NCBI GenBank assembly: GCA_036743375.1
Contig: DAINPP010000007.1
Location: forward strand, 1-64,000
Length of the DNA: 64,000 bases
From: DAINPP01 sp036743375
GTDB lineage: Bacteria > Thermotogota > Thermotogae > MWEM01
Direction of reading: 5' to 3'
A model generated the notes under the pieces. It was given only the letters and a program-made list of their open reading frames with translations. It had not been told where the DNA came from and did no database searches. Every line of letters starts with the position of its first letter. Within the stretch, counting starts at the first letter, position 1. This document shows, one piece after another, positions 1-8,798 of the stretch. The position numbers and the translations under genes are program-made.

Positions 1-2
1 AA

Positions 3-422
3 AGTTATTTTATTAAGTGGCGAGCTTTAAAGAGTTCTGAAAAACAATTATTACTGGAAATTCTCTTCTTTCTCGGATGGAGCCGTTTGTTGATTGTGTT
101 ATTTCACTTCAGGAAAGTAGCGGCTTATCTTGAAAAAAAGGAAAAGAAGAGGGAAAAACAAAATAATAGTTTTGATCTTCAGAATCTGTCACAGATGATG
201 ATAAAAGTTTCAAGGCATACCTTCTGGAAGAGTAATTGTCTGACACAGGCTCTGGCAGCCAAATTTATGCTGAATCGTCGAGGCATCAAAAGTGTTGTTT
301 ATTTTGGGGTACTTCGTGAGGGAGATGAAGCATTCAAGGCGCATGCCTGGGTTAAATGCGGAGAGTTTGTGGTAACTGGAGAAAAAGGGATGGAACGATT
401 TAATGTTATTAAAACATTTTAA
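3..422 (+). CDS. Lasso peptide B2 protein (transglutaminase-like leader peptidase), 5' end cut by window edge
   Basis: The frame is open from base 3, so the start lies outside the window; 139 residues are visible, close to the usual 140-150 of the family. The C-terminal half carries the B2 signature: a cysteine in the motif NCLTQALAA (Cys codon 237-239), then LNRRGIKS, then a histidine in KAHAWV. In the family these supply the Cys and His of a Cys-His-Asp protease that cuts the leader from a lasso precursor. The B1 (PqqD-like) partner is encoded separately at 2178. An internal TTG at 87 gives a shorter frame but would drop the conserved N-terminal helix. Gene order and motifs make the assignment firm; the substrate is not in the window. 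Confidence 0.88.
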   Translation, partial: SYFIKWRALKSSEKQLLLEILFFLGWSRLLIVLFHFRKVAAYLEKKEKKREKQNNSFDLQNLSQMMIKVSRHTFWKSNCLTQALAAKFMLNRRGIKSVVYFGVLREGDEAFKAHAWVKCGEFVVTGEKGMERFNVIKTF

Positions 423-442
423 TGATGAAAGGAATCTGATAG

Positions 443-1339
443 ATGAGCGATTATCGTTATGAAGCCTATGGGTTGACCATCAGCTCAGAAATAGAATTAC
501 CGGAATTAAAAACAAGTGAATGTGTTCCCGATATCTTTATACGATTTGGAGAGGCTAAAAAAGCATTGGAGAATGTTGACAAATTCGGGATTCGCTTTCA
601 GGCAAATCAGCGGGAATTCGTGTTGAATCTGGAACAAATAGCCTCTTTTTATGTGAAAGAAGGAACTGAAATTGTTATAAAGCCTGATCCAAATGCCGAA
701 GAAAGAGACATAAGAATCTTTCTTTTGGGTTCAGTATTCGGTGCATTGTTGCATCAGCGGGGCCATTTTGTCCTGCATGCCTCAACGGTTTTGACACCAA
801 AAGGGGCCTTGGCTGTTTCAGGCGTATCCGGTGCGGGAAAATCAACCCTCATCTCAGCACTTCAGCGGGAAGGTTATAAGATCATCAGTGATGATGTGAC
901 GCTTGTTGATTGTATAGAGAAACAACCCCCTCATGTGCTACCCGGGTTAAGTCGCGTAAAACTCTGGCAGGATTCGGCAGATAAATTGGGTAAAGCTTAT
1001 TCTGAGGACACAGCCATCCGAAAGAATATCAACAAATTTAATATTGATGTTGAATTGCATAATGCTTCTACTGAATTGAAGCATATTATCATTTTGAATA
1101 CCTACAACAATGATACCGTTGAATATGATGAGATAAAAGGTTTTGACAAGATCAATGCCCTCATCCAGAATACCTTTCGCTTTATATTTTTATCCGATGA
1201 ACAGAAGAAAAGACATCTGTCCCAATGTGGAGCTATCAGTAGTCATGTGAAGATGTACAAGATGACGAGACCGAGAAAAGGGTTCACTTTAAAAGAACAG
1301 GTTGAGATTGTGAAAGGTATCCTGAACGAAGATGAATAA
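443..1339 (+). CDS. HPr kinase-like protein, probable lasso-peptide kinase
   Basis: This 298-residue protein has the P-loop GVSGAGKST at residues 127-135, preceded by HASTV, as in HPr kinase/phosphorylase-like proteins. It lacks the N-terminal domain of true HprK. Within lasso clusters, homologues such as PadeK of the paeninodin pathway phosphorylate the C-terminal serine of the precursor; that role here is inferred from the neighbours. The gene starts 20 bases after B2 and its 3' end overlaps the sulfotransferase by 8 bases, so the genes are probably translationally coupled. A true carbon-catabolite HPr kinase is unlikely given length and context. Confidence 0.82.
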   Translation: MSDYRYEAYGLTISSEIELPELKTSECVPDIFIRFGEAKKALENVDKFGIRFQANQREFVLNLEQIASFYVKEGTEIVIKPDPNAEERDIRIFLLGSVFGALLHQRGHFVLHASTVLTPKGALAVSGVSGAGKSTLISALQREGYKIISDDVTLVDCIEKQPPHVLPGLSRVKLWQDSADKLGKAYSEDTAIRKNINKFNIDVELHNASTELKHIIILNTYNNDTVEYDEIKGFDKINALIQNTFRFIFLSDEQKKRHLSQCGAISSHVKMYKMTRPRKGFTLKEQVEIVKGILNEDE

Positions 1340-2168
1340 GGGGATAATCTGGCTGGCTTCCTATCCAAAATCCGGGAATACCTGGATGAGAATTCTGATC
1401 TCCAACTATCATTCAGAAGCAGACGAACCGGTTAGTATCAATGCGATCAGTACAGATGGTATCGCCAGTTCAAGAACACTTTTCGATAATCTGGTTGGTG
1501 TTGATTCTACATCACTCACGCTTGAAGAGATTGATGCGTTGAGACCGGAAGTCTATGAAAAAGTGGCTGTAACAGGAGATCATCTGCAATATATTAAAGT
1601 TCATGATGCGTATACTTATTTACCGGACGGAAGATCTTTGTTGCCTTCATTGAATTCAAAAGTGATTTATATCGTAAGAAATCCGTTGGATATTGTCCCT
1701 TCCCTTGCGAGTCATATAGGAGAATCTACAGATGAAACGGTACGGTTTATGTGTGATGAAAAGAGTTGTTTCGGTAGTTCCAAAATAAAATTCAGTTCTC
1801 AATTAAATCAAAAGCTGTTAACATGGGAAGGGCATGTCAGGAGTTTTCTGGAACAGGATGCAATGGAAGTTCTGCTGGTGAGATATGAGGATATGCTGAA
1901 AGATACGGCATATGAATTTCAGCGTGTTCTTGATTTTTGTGGCGTGAAAGTAGATTCACAGCAATTAAAAAAGGCTGTTGACTTTTCCGATTTCAAGCAG
2001 CTTAAAAAACAGGAGGAACAGGACGGCTTCAAGGAAAGGAGTCCAAAATCTAAGACTTTTTTCAACAGCGGAAAGGTCGGTAACTGGAAGGATAAGCTGA
2101 CAGAGCAGCAGGTGGAGCAGATCATTTCGGTGAATGGGGAAATGATGAAGAAACTTGGCTATCTATGA
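1332..2168 (+). CDS. PAPS-dependent sulfotransferase in a lasso-peptide cluster
   Basis: A 278-residue protein of the sulfotransferase family. The 5'-phosphosulfate loop is seen as YPKSGNTWM at residues 11-19, and the 3'-phosphate binding element as VRNPLDIVPSL near residue 115; the C-terminal segment has the GKVGNWKD type motif of the family. Such enzymes move a sulfuryl group from PAPS to a hydroxyl or amine. The start overlaps the kinase gene by 8 bases, and PqqD follows after 9 bases, which ties it to the peptide pathway. The natural acceptor is unknown: the lasso peptide itself is the simplest guess, but a lipid or glycan acceptor is not excluded. Confidence 0.85.
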   Translation: MNKGIIWLASYPKSGNTWMRILISNYHSEADEPVSINAISTDGIASSRTLFDNLVGVDSTSLTLEEIDALRPEVYEKVAVTGDHLQYIKVHDAYTYLPDGRSLLPSLNSKVIYIVRNPLDIVPSLASHIGESTDETVRFMCDEKSCFGSSKIKFSSQLNQKLLTWEGHVRSFLEQDAMEVLLVRYEDMLKDTAYEFQRVLDFCGVKVDSQQLKKAVDFSDFKQLKKQEEQDGFKERSPKSKTFFNSGKVGNWKDKLTEQQVEQIISVNGEMMKKLGYL

Positions 2169-2177
2169 TGGAGGTGA

Positions 2178-2459
2178 ATGATGATAGATTTAACGACAAC
2201 GATTAAGCGAAAAGAAGGCTATGCGGATACAGAGGTGGATGGTAACAAGGTTCTCATGAGTGTGGAAAGCGGAAAATATTACGGTTTAAACGGGATGGGA
2301 ACGGAAATCTGGAAGCGTATTGAAAACTTCATGACCGTTTCAACGCTGATAGAAGATCTTTTAAACGAGTACGAGGTCAGCCGTGAGGACGCTGAAGCTC
2401 AGGTTTTGACTTTTTTAAAGGATCTTGATAAAAATAATCTGATCGAAAAATCGGAATGA
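2178..2459 (+). CDS. PqqD-family lasso B1 protein (leader-peptide recognition element)
   Basis: A 93-residue protein of the PqqD fold. The pattern GNKVLMSVESGKYYGLNGMG followed by EIWKRIE is typical of the B1 half of the lasso B protein, a winged-helix element that binds the precursor leader and presents it to B2. A GGAGGTGA ribosome site precedes two adjacent ATG codons (2178 and 2181); either could be used. The stop codon overlaps the start of the nucleotidyltransferase. The split into B1 and B2, with kinase and sulfotransferase genes between them, differs from the usual adjacent order. Confidence 0.87.
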   Translation: MMIDLTTTIKRKEGYADTEVDGNKVLMSVESGKYYGLNGMGTEIWKRIENFMTVSTLIEDLLNEYEVSREDAEAQVLTFLKDLDKNNLIEKSE

Positions 2460-3595
2460 TGGTTCCATTTTCTGATTTTTCAAGAGATACTTTTTTTTAT
2501 CAAAAGCTGTTTGAATACAAGGATTCAAGATTTATCACCTATCTGAACCGGCATCGCATTCATTCTCTGGCGTATCAGTATATGAAACATCATCCTGTGC
2601 AATTGGAACCACAGGTTCAGAAGCAGGTGGATGCTGCCTGTATGCAGAAAAAGCTGGAAAATCTGAAGATAACCACCGGATTGATCAAGATGGTACAGTT
2701 ACTCGATGCGAATGATATCCGGTATCTATCGTTAAAAGGACCCCTGTTGTCTTATGAACTGTTTGGAGATGTCAGTGTCCGGGATTATCATGATATCGAC
2801 CTGTTTATCCCTGAATCAGAGTTGTTTACGGTGAAAGAGCTGTTGGATCAAAATGGATACCGAAATATTGATGGATTGGAATCGTTTACGCCACGTCAGC
2901 TTGAAGAATTCTTAAAAGCCATTCATCATATCAGTTTTACCAGCCCGGAGGGGGTGCTCTTCGAGATTCATTTTAAAATCTTCCCTGAAGCCTATAAGAG
3001 TGAAGACTTAAATTTCGATTTTGAACCTTTATGGGAAAGCCGAAGGGTTCTTGATTATAACGGTTATCGAATAAATGTTCAGGGATTTGAGGAAAACATC
3101 GTCTTCCTGATCTATCACGGGTCAAAACACGGCTATTTCAGGTTAAAGTGGTTGTTTGACCTATATGTTCTCCTTTCTATGCCGGAAATAAACTGGGAAT
3201 CTCTGATAAAACGAACCGAAGCCATCAACATCCGGTACATGCTGGTTCAGAGCGTTTTGCTGGTAGATGATTATTTCAACACGTCTCTTCAAATTGAATT
3301 GAAAAAACACCTTACAATAATACATTCTGAAATAAGATTAAAAGAGATGGCAAAGGCCTTTGCCTTAGATGGTGATGAAGATCAGACCAAACTTGGTCAT
3401 CGACATTTTTTCCTCTTCAAACGTTATAAAATCTTGCAGATAAAAGGATTCCGGTACAAGTTAAATTACATCCTGTTTGTCTTCAGACCCAAGAAGATAG
3501 ATTTTCAGGACTGGCAACTCAGTGATCGTTTTTATGGCTTGTATTATCTTTACAGACCCTTTCACAGGATCTACCGCTTGTTTAAAGAAAAGTAA
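2456..3595 (+). CDS. Nucleotidyltransferase family protein (NTP_transf_5-like) of the lasso cluster
   Basis: A 379-residue protein whose N-terminal third has a polymerase-beta-like nucleotidyltransferase core: LKGPLL at residues 93-98 and RDYHDIDLFI at 109-118, giving the DxD metal site at 113-115. The rest is a long alpha-helical region with a basic C-terminus. Its ATG overlaps the PqqD stop, so it is probably the last gene of the operon; a strong terminator lies 140 bases downstream. Such proteins recur in lasso clusters that also contain a kinase, but their reaction is unproven as far as I know. Nucleotidyl transfer to a phosphorylated or hydroxyl-bearing peptide is a guess. Confidence 0.78.
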   Translation: MMVPFSDFSRDTFFYQKLFEYKDSRFITYLNRHRIHSLAYQYMKHHPVQLEPQVQKQVDAACMQKKLENLKITTGLIKMVQLLDANDIRYLSLKGPLLSYELFGDVSVRDYHDIDLFIPESELFTVKELLDQNGYRNIDGLESFTPRQLEEFLKAIHHISFTSPEGVLFEIHFKIFPEAYKSEDLNFDFEPLWESRRVLDYNGYRINVQGFEENIVFLIYHGSKHGYFRLKWLFDLYVLLSMPEINWESLIKRTEAINIRYMLVQSVLLVDDYFNTSLQIELKKHLTIIHSEIRLKEMAKAFALDGDEDQTKLGHRHFFLFKRYKILQIKGFRYKLNYILFVFRPKKIDFQDWQLSDRFYGLYYLYRPFHRIYRLFKEK

Positions 3596-3737
3596 GCCCT
3601 TTATTGAATTCAGGATTTTCACAGTTATTTTGTAATCTTTTTTTGTGGCCTTTTTCAAACAGGATAATCCTCATCATTTTACTATACCGGTGAATGTACA
3701 GCGTTTTTTCGATTGATTCTCAAACAACAACGATATG

Positions 3738-3777
3738 AAAACACCGAGGCGGAACAACCGTTCCGCCTCGGTGTTTT
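3738..3777. terminator. Bidirectional rho-independent terminator
   Basis: A perfect 18-bp stem (left arm 3738-3755, right arm 3760-3777) with a 4-base AACC loop. The outer four pairs are A/T, giving a T-tract in each direction. It lies between the convergent lasso operon and the AraC gene, and overlaps the latter's stop codon. The rest of 3596-3737 is AT-rich, with no open frame that resembles a precursor peptide. Confidence 0.9.
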
Positions 3778-4750
3778 ACATCGGTTTTATCGGTATACAG
3801 ATATCGACAACCGTTTTGCCGTCCGTCTGTTCGGGATCCGGCTCTGGATACAGTTCAAAGCAGGTCCTCTCATCCGGCAGATAGCCACTGGTAGGCAGCC
3901 ATTGTGAATAAACCCAGTTCCAGGCGTCGGTATATTCATCGGTATCGAGTTCAAATCTTACAAAAGCGTATTTTCCACCATCTATAGGCATTTTTCCGAT
4001 TTCTCCACCGACTTCGGTATCTTCCGGAACTGAAAGACAAACACTGGTTCTCAGTTTATCTTCATCGGTGATATGTGGATCATCGTGATAGATGACGAGA
4101 ACTTTCGCATCCTGTTGCTCTGTCAATCCCCTTGCGCCTGCCCAGCTGAACAATTTCCCGAACAGGCTCTCAAAAAGCTGATTGTTCCCTGCATAAGGTC
4201 CGATATATCTGACATAGGCCACTGTAAACTGTTCCAGGTCTTTTACGACAACGCATCCCTTTTTTTCGCTCATAGTGTTCCTCCCATGATCACTTAAGAT
4301 GTCAAGATTATAAAGTGTTCTGGGAATGTTTTCTTTCCAGCCCTTGCTGTCGTCTTGATTGATATTGCGTTCCTTTTGATTCATATTGTGCTGATCAATC
4401 ATTTTTTTCTTCCATTGTGTTGGGGTCATCTGAAAGAAAGTCTTAAAACTTCTTGAAAAGGCCGCGGAGCTTGAAAAACCACAATCAAAGGCGATTTCTG
4501 TAATGGGTTCATTTTTTCTGTTGAGTAAAAGCGCAGCGGATTTTTGTAACCGGATTCTCTGAATATATTGAAAGAGTGTTTCTCCCATAAAGGCGTTGAA
4601 GATTCTGTGAAAATGAAATTTTGAAAAGTGTGCAACCTCTGACAATTCCTCCAGTGTGAGTTCCTTCGAAAGATTCTGTTCTATGTAGTCTAAAACAAGA
4701 TTTATCCGGCTGAGATATTCATTTCTTAATTCCCGATCGGGTGAATTCAT
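3776..4750 (-). CDS. AraC-family transcriptional regulator with GyrI-like effector-binding domain
   Basis: A 324-residue protein with an N-terminal AraC/XylS helix-turn-helix pair (about residues 10-110; the second helix segment is seen in EIAFDCGFSSSAAFSRSFK). A C-terminal GyrI-like small-molecule binding domain covers about 165-322, starting at CVVVKDLEQFTVAYVRYIG and ending in DICIPIKP. This HTH-first layout is typical of Rob/SoxS-like or BmrR-like sensors of drugs and cationic ligands. It is transcribed away from the sensor kinase gene and convergent with the lasso operon. Start ATG 4750 has an AAGGAG site. Its targets cannot be told from sequence; it may control its own divergent region. 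Confidence 0.85.
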   Translation of the reverse strand: MNSPDRELRNEYLSRINLVLDYIEQNLSKELTLEELSEVAHFSKFHFHRIFNAFMGETLFQYIQRIRLQKSAALLLNRKNEPITEIAFDCGFSSSAAFSRSFKTFFQMTPTQWKKKMIDQHNMNQKERNINQDDSKGWKENIPRTLYNLDILSDHGRNTMSEKKGCVVVKDLEQFTVAYVRYIGPYAGNNQLFESLFGKLFSWAGARGLTEQQDAKVLVIYHDDPHITDEDKLRTSVCLSVPEDTEVGGEIGKMPIDGGKYAFVRFELDTDEYTDAWNWVYSQWLPTSGYLPDERTCFELYPEPDPEQTDGKTVVDICIPIKPM

Positions 4751-4778
4751 ATGAAGCTCCTTATTTTTAAGCTGTTAT

Positions 4779-4842
4779 ATTATAGCAAAACGGGTTTGGT
4801 AAAAAAATATTTTTAATCTTCTTTTAAAAAATAATGTATAAT
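4779..4842. promoter_or_regulatory. Divergent promoter region between AraC regulator and sensor kinase
   Basis: On the - strand a TATAAT lies at 4784-4779, 28 bases before the AraC start. On the + strand a TATAAT lies at 4837-4842, inside the short palindrome ATGTA-6-TACAT (4834-4849). Neither has a good -35 box, so both may need activation; the palindrome is a possible operator. Confidence 0.4.
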
Positions 4843-4893
4843 CATACATGTTTATAACAAGTGGAGTCTTTTCAGACAATGAGGAAGCGATTA

Positions 4894-7527
4894 ATGAATA
4901 AGAAAAATGTGTTAAGGGATTTCATAAAAAATTATGTCATCATTTTGTTTTTACTGCTCCTCTACGCTGTTCTTGTGGGTCTTTTTTATTCGGCCGTCTA
5001 CCAAAACGAGCTGAAAATAACAAATGAAGACATCAATCAGCATCTCAGAACGGGTATCGCTGCCGTAAAAGAGATAGTTCCCCCCTGTTACTCAGATGAA
5101 GCCCTTTCGTATAATTCTATTGATAGAAGTGAATTTTTAAAAAGAAAGTCGAAACTCTCACATTTTGTGGAAGATGCAGATTTAAAATATGCCTTTACCT
5201 GTATCGTTCAAAAGGGAATCGTTTACTTTACAAGCATCAACTCGACTTCTGAAAAACTACCGGATGTCGGAGAAATTGAGTACTTTGATGTCTGGGAAAA
5301 TCCACCGGATATCTTCTTTCAAGCTTTAAAAGCCGATGAGACTGTGTTTGGAGAGATTCATGATGTATTTGGGGATCTGAAAACAGCCTTTGCAAAGGTA
5401 ACGACGGAGATAGGCAATGACTACGTGATAGGTGTTGGCTATGATATCAGTAATATCGATACGATTATTTTTACCGAAGTGTCCTGGATTATCGCTTCGG
5501 TTATTTTTTCTTTCCTCGCGGCATTACCCATATTTATCGTCTTAAGCATCAATACAAAAAGGAGAAAAAGGGCTTACAGAAAAATAGAGGAAAATGAGGA
5601 GAATCTCAGAACGACATTAAACTCCATAGGGGATGCCGTCATCATAACAGATATGAATGCCTGTGTTACCGGCATGAATCCGATCGCTCAGGCTATAACG
5701 GGGTGTCGTCTGGAACAGTGTAAAGGCAGCCATGTGAGCAAGGTCCTGAAGATACTGTCTGATGAAAACGGAAAAGAGATCCCCTCTTCGATAGAGAATA
5801 TGATTAATCATAACTTGAAGACGATCATCACCCGCAATGTGGTTCTTGTCTCGAAAGATGGGAAACGGTATCAGATTGCAGAGACAGCTTCACCGATTTT
5901 CGACAGGGAGGGAACCATTTCAGGTGTCGTTCTGGTCTTCAGAGATATAACGGAGGATCATCGCCTCAGGGAGATTCTCAGACAAAGTGAGGAAAAGTAC
6001 CGAACCTATATAGAAAGTGCGCCACTCGGTGTTTTTATCTTTGATAATAATCAGCATTTTCTGGACGTCAATGCCTCAGCGTGTAGGATGTCGGGATTTA
6101 GCCGTGAGGAATTGATCAATAGGACGATCCCGTTTCTCGATAACACGGAAAGTGATGGAACGGAGGAAGAAAAATTCAACACGTTGAAAGCGCATGGCAA
6201 TATTACGGTGGAAAGACGCATGAAGAAACGTGATGGTGGAGAGATCGTTGCTTCACTGACGGCAGTGGCCTTACCGGATGGCAGATATATTGCGTTTGCC
6301 TCCGATATTACCGCGAAGAAGCGTGCTGAATTTGAACTAAAAAAGGCAAATGATCAGCTGAAAAAGGAAAAACACCTCGCTGAGGAAGCCAATCGGACTA
6401 AGGGTGAATTTCTGGCAAATATGAGTCATGAGTTGAGAACGCCTTTGAACGGGATTCTGGGTTTTTCGCAGATTCTCAAGGAGACGGATTTGAAACCTGA
6501 ACAGGAAGAGTATATAGATGATGTGATCTATTCGAGTAAGAACCTCATCCATATCATAGAAGATATACTGGATTATTCGAAGATCGAAGCCGGTCATTTT
6601 GATATTGTCTATGAGCGAACAAATCTCGTGAAATTGCTGAATAATTCGGTGAAGATTATTGCCCCGCCGGCGAGGAAGAAGGGGTTAAAGGTAAATCTTT
6701 CCATCGACAAGGGGATTCAGGGGTATTATCTTACCGATTCACTGCGTTTGAATCAGGTCATAGTGAATCTTCTCGGTAATGCGGTGAAGTTTACCGAAAA
6801 GGGACAGATAGACTTTGATATCTGTCTGCTTGAAAATTCGGTGGAAAAAGCACTCATCAGTTTCAACATTACAGATACGGGGATCGGTATTGCTGAGGAG
6901 GTACAGGAAAAGATCCTTCAGTATTTTACTCAGGCGGATTATTCGATAACGAGGAGATATGGAGGAACCGGGCTGGGTCTTGCGATCAGCAACAGTATTT
7001 TAAACATGATGGGAGCCTCACTGATCATAAAGAGTAAGCCGGGAGAAGGCAGCAGTTTCAGTTTTGTACTTGAGTTGAGAAAAGTCAGTGAACGTCAGTC
7101 GGAAGAGAGAATGGAGAAATCGGTTACAATAGATCATTTTGATACAAAAGACAGGATCAAAATACTGATAGCGGATGATGACCCAATCAGTTTGAAATTT
7201 GAGCAGATCCTTTTAAGGAAAATCATCCCCAACACAAAAATCCTGACGGCAACAGACGGAGAGCAAGCCGTTACTCAGTTCAGGAAGAACAGGCCGGGAA
7301 TTGTGTTTATGGATCTTCATATGCCGAAGATAAACGGATTTGAGGCAACCGAGCAGATACGGAAATACGAAAGGAACAAAGGGGAAACGATTGTTATCGG
7401 TCTTTCGGCCGATGCGATGAAGGAGAGGGCGGATACCGCCTTTGAACGTGGAATGAACGGTTATCTGACCAAACCGTTGAACCGGAAGCGGTTGACCGAT
7501 ATTTTAGCCAAGTATATAAAATCGTAG
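4894..7527 (+). CDS. Membrane hybrid sensor histidine kinase/response regulator with two PAS domains
   Basis: About 877 residues. Order: membrane helix 16-37, extracytoplasmic sensor region of about 155 residues, second helix 196-219, PAS 238-355, PAS 370-485, HisKA with phospho-acceptor His512 in NMSHELRTPLNG, HATPase with N-box NLLGNAVKF near 620 and GTGLGLAIS, and a C-terminal receiver domain from about 755 with phospho-acceptor Asp807 in FMDLHMP. All catalytic motifs are present. ATG 4894 is chosen because GAGG lies 9 bases upstream; GTG 4861 and ATG 4879 are in-frame alternatives. No separate output regulator is adjacent. The following genes encode diguanylate cyclases, so a link to c-di-GMP signalling is possible but unproven. 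Confidence 0.9.
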   Translation: MNKKNVLRDFIKNYVIILFLLLLYAVLVGLFYSAVYQNELKITNEDINQHLRTGIAAVKEIVPPCYSDEALSYNSIDRSEFLKRKSKLSHFVEDADLKYAFTCIVQKGIVYFTSINSTSEKLPDVGEIEYFDVWENPPDIFFQALKADETVFGEIHDVFGDLKTAFAKVTTEIGNDYVIGVGYDISNIDTIIFTEVSWIIASVIFSFLAALPIFIVLSINTKRRKRAYRKIEENEENLRTTLNSIGDAVIITDMNACVTGMNPIAQAITGCRLEQCKGSHVSKVLKILSDENGKEIPSSIENMINHNLKTIITRNVVLVSKDGKRYQIAETASPIFDREGTISGVVLVFRDITEDHRLREILRQSEEKYRTYIESAPLGVFIFDNNQHFLDVNASACRMSGFSREELINRTIPFLDNTESDGTEEEKFNTLKAHGNITVERRMKKRDGGEIVASLTAVALPDGRYIAFASDITAKKRAEFELKKANDQLKKEKHLAEEANRTKGEFLANMSHELRTPLNGILGFSQILKETDLKPEQEEYIDDVIYSSKNLIHIIEDILDYSKIEAGHFDIVYERTNLVKLLNNSVKIIAPPARKKGLKVNLSIDKGIQGYYLTDSLRLNQVIVNLLGNAVKFTEKGQIDFDICLLENSVEKALISFNITDTGIGIAEEVQEKILQYFTQADYSITRRYGGTGLGLAISNSILNMMGASLIIKSKPGEGSSFSFVLELRKVSERQSEERMEKSVTIDHFDTKDRIKILIADDDPISLKFEQILLRKIIPNTKILTATDGEQAVTQFRKNRPGIVFMDLHMPKINGFEATEQIRKYERNKGETIVIGLSADAMKERADTAFERGMNGYLTKPLNRKRLTDILAKYIKS

Positions 7528-7587
7528 AGGCTTGAACCGGATCAATCTGTTTTGTTTTATATAATTTAAAAAGAAGTAAAAATAACA

Positions 7588-7618
7588 AGACTCTTTTTGT
7601 GATATAGTATTAGAGTCT
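7588..7618 (+). promoter_or_regulatory. Extended -10 promoter flanked by inverted repeat, before first GGDEF gene
   Basis: TATAGT at 7603-7608 is preceded by TGA, an extended -10. It is flanked by 7-base inverted arms, AGACTCT at 7588-7594 and AGAGTCT at 7612-7618. The arms bracket the core promoter and the likely start point, so they could be an operator or a 5' hairpin. Confidence 0.4.
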
Positions 7619-7640
7619 AACTTTGTTCGGAGCGTATTTT

Positions 7641-8774
7641 ATGGAGTTTGTTCAAACGGCTGATATTAATATTTTTTCCATCATCGTTCTTGCCATATTA
7701 TATTTTTTTTCAAATGATTATAAAGCGGGTCAATCGAGGACTAATGATTCTTTCAAAGCTCTGATACGGAGTGTCTTATTCTTAATCGTGTGTGATCTGA
7801 TATGGAATATCGTCAACGGAAATCCCGGAGAGCCTTATTTCTGGATAAACAATATCGTGAATTTTTTCAGAAACGGATTTTCGGTCCTTCCGTCGATGCT
7901 GTGGGTCAGATATATCATGCGTTATATCGGGTATCCTTATGAGAAGCGGAAGGTGTATAACAGAGTATCCGATTTGCTTTTTATCACCTGTCTGATCTTA
8001 AATGCATTATCCCCTCTGTACGGGCTGACCTATACGATTCATCAGGATAATGTCTATTCGAGAGGTCCTCTTTATTTTATCCTTGTGATTATTCCCGTTG
8101 TGTATATGTTGCTTGGTGCCTGGTTCATCATGTTCAACAAGATCGATTATCAGAAGAGCAGGGCCTTGTCGATTCTGTCCTTTGTATTCTTTCCGCTTCT
8201 TGGCTTGTTTCTGCAAGTCCTCTTCTTTGGCGTGACACTTGTGTGGAATTTTTCCACGATTGCCATATTTCTCATCTATATGAAGGTGCAGATAAAGGAA
8301 CAGGACACGGATTATCTGACCGGTTTGAATACGAGGGCCTCTTTTGATCATCATATCTCATCAATCGTGACTACGGATAACGGGAAGAAGGATTTTGCTC
8401 TGATGATGATAGATATAGATAAATTTAAACAGATCAACGATGAATACGGTCATAAAAGCGGGGATGAGGCACTTGTAGAATTTTCAAACGTGTTGAAAAA
8501 CTCTGTCAGGGCGACGGATTTTATTGCCCGATACGGTGGAGATGAGTTTGTCATCGTTATCGAATGTAAACGACTGCATGAGGCCGACAGATTGACTGAA
8601 CGCATTGGAAGGGAACTTGAAAGATTGAATGAAAGTGGAAAGCTTCAATACAAACTGACTTTCAGTTATGGGGTTTCATTATTTTCGGAGTCCGGGAAAG
8701 AGAATACGGACAAGTTTGTTGATTATGTGGATATGCTGATGTACAGACAGAAACGTCAGAAGTCTACGATTTGA
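7641..8774 (+). CDS. Membrane diguanylate cyclase (GGDEF), first of three tandem paralogues
   Basis: A 377-residue protein: an N-terminal membrane domain with about six to seven hydrophobic helices over residues 8-215, then a GGDEF domain. GGDEF is intact at 299-303 in RYGGDEFVI, and an allosteric inhibitory RxxD site (RATD) sits five residues before it, so it should make c-di-GMP and be product-inhibited. ATG 7641 is preferred over TTG 7623 because GGAG lies 8 bases upstream and the N-terminus then aligns with its two neighbours. The membrane domain has no family name I can give with confidence; it may sense a membrane or extracellular signal. Confidence 0.88.
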   Translation: MEFVQTADINIFSIIVLAILYFFSNDYKAGQSRTNDSFKALIRSVLFLIVCDLIWNIVNGNPGEPYFWINNIVNFFRNGFSVLPSMLWVRYIMRYIGYPYEKRKVYNRVSDLLFITCLILNALSPLYGLTYTIHQDNVYSRGPLYFILVIIPVVYMLLGAWFIMFNKIDYQKSRALSILSFVFFPLLGLFLQVLFFGVTLVWNFSTIAIFLIYMKVQIKEQDTDYLTGLNTRASFDHHISSIVTTDNGKKDFALMMIDIDKFKQINDEYGHKSGDEALVEFSNVLKNSVRATDFIARYGGDEFVIVIECKRLHEADRLTERIGRELERLNESGKLQYKLTFSYGVSLFSESGKENTDKFVDYVDMLMYRQKRQKSTI

Positions 8775-8798
8775 TAAAGGATTAATCAGGGGGAGTTT

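Noticed and set aside
3596..3737. Lasso precursor gene downstream of the nucleotidyltransferase
   Set aside because: No short frame with a leader-like sequence and a Gly...Glu/Asp core; the precursor is more likely left of the window.
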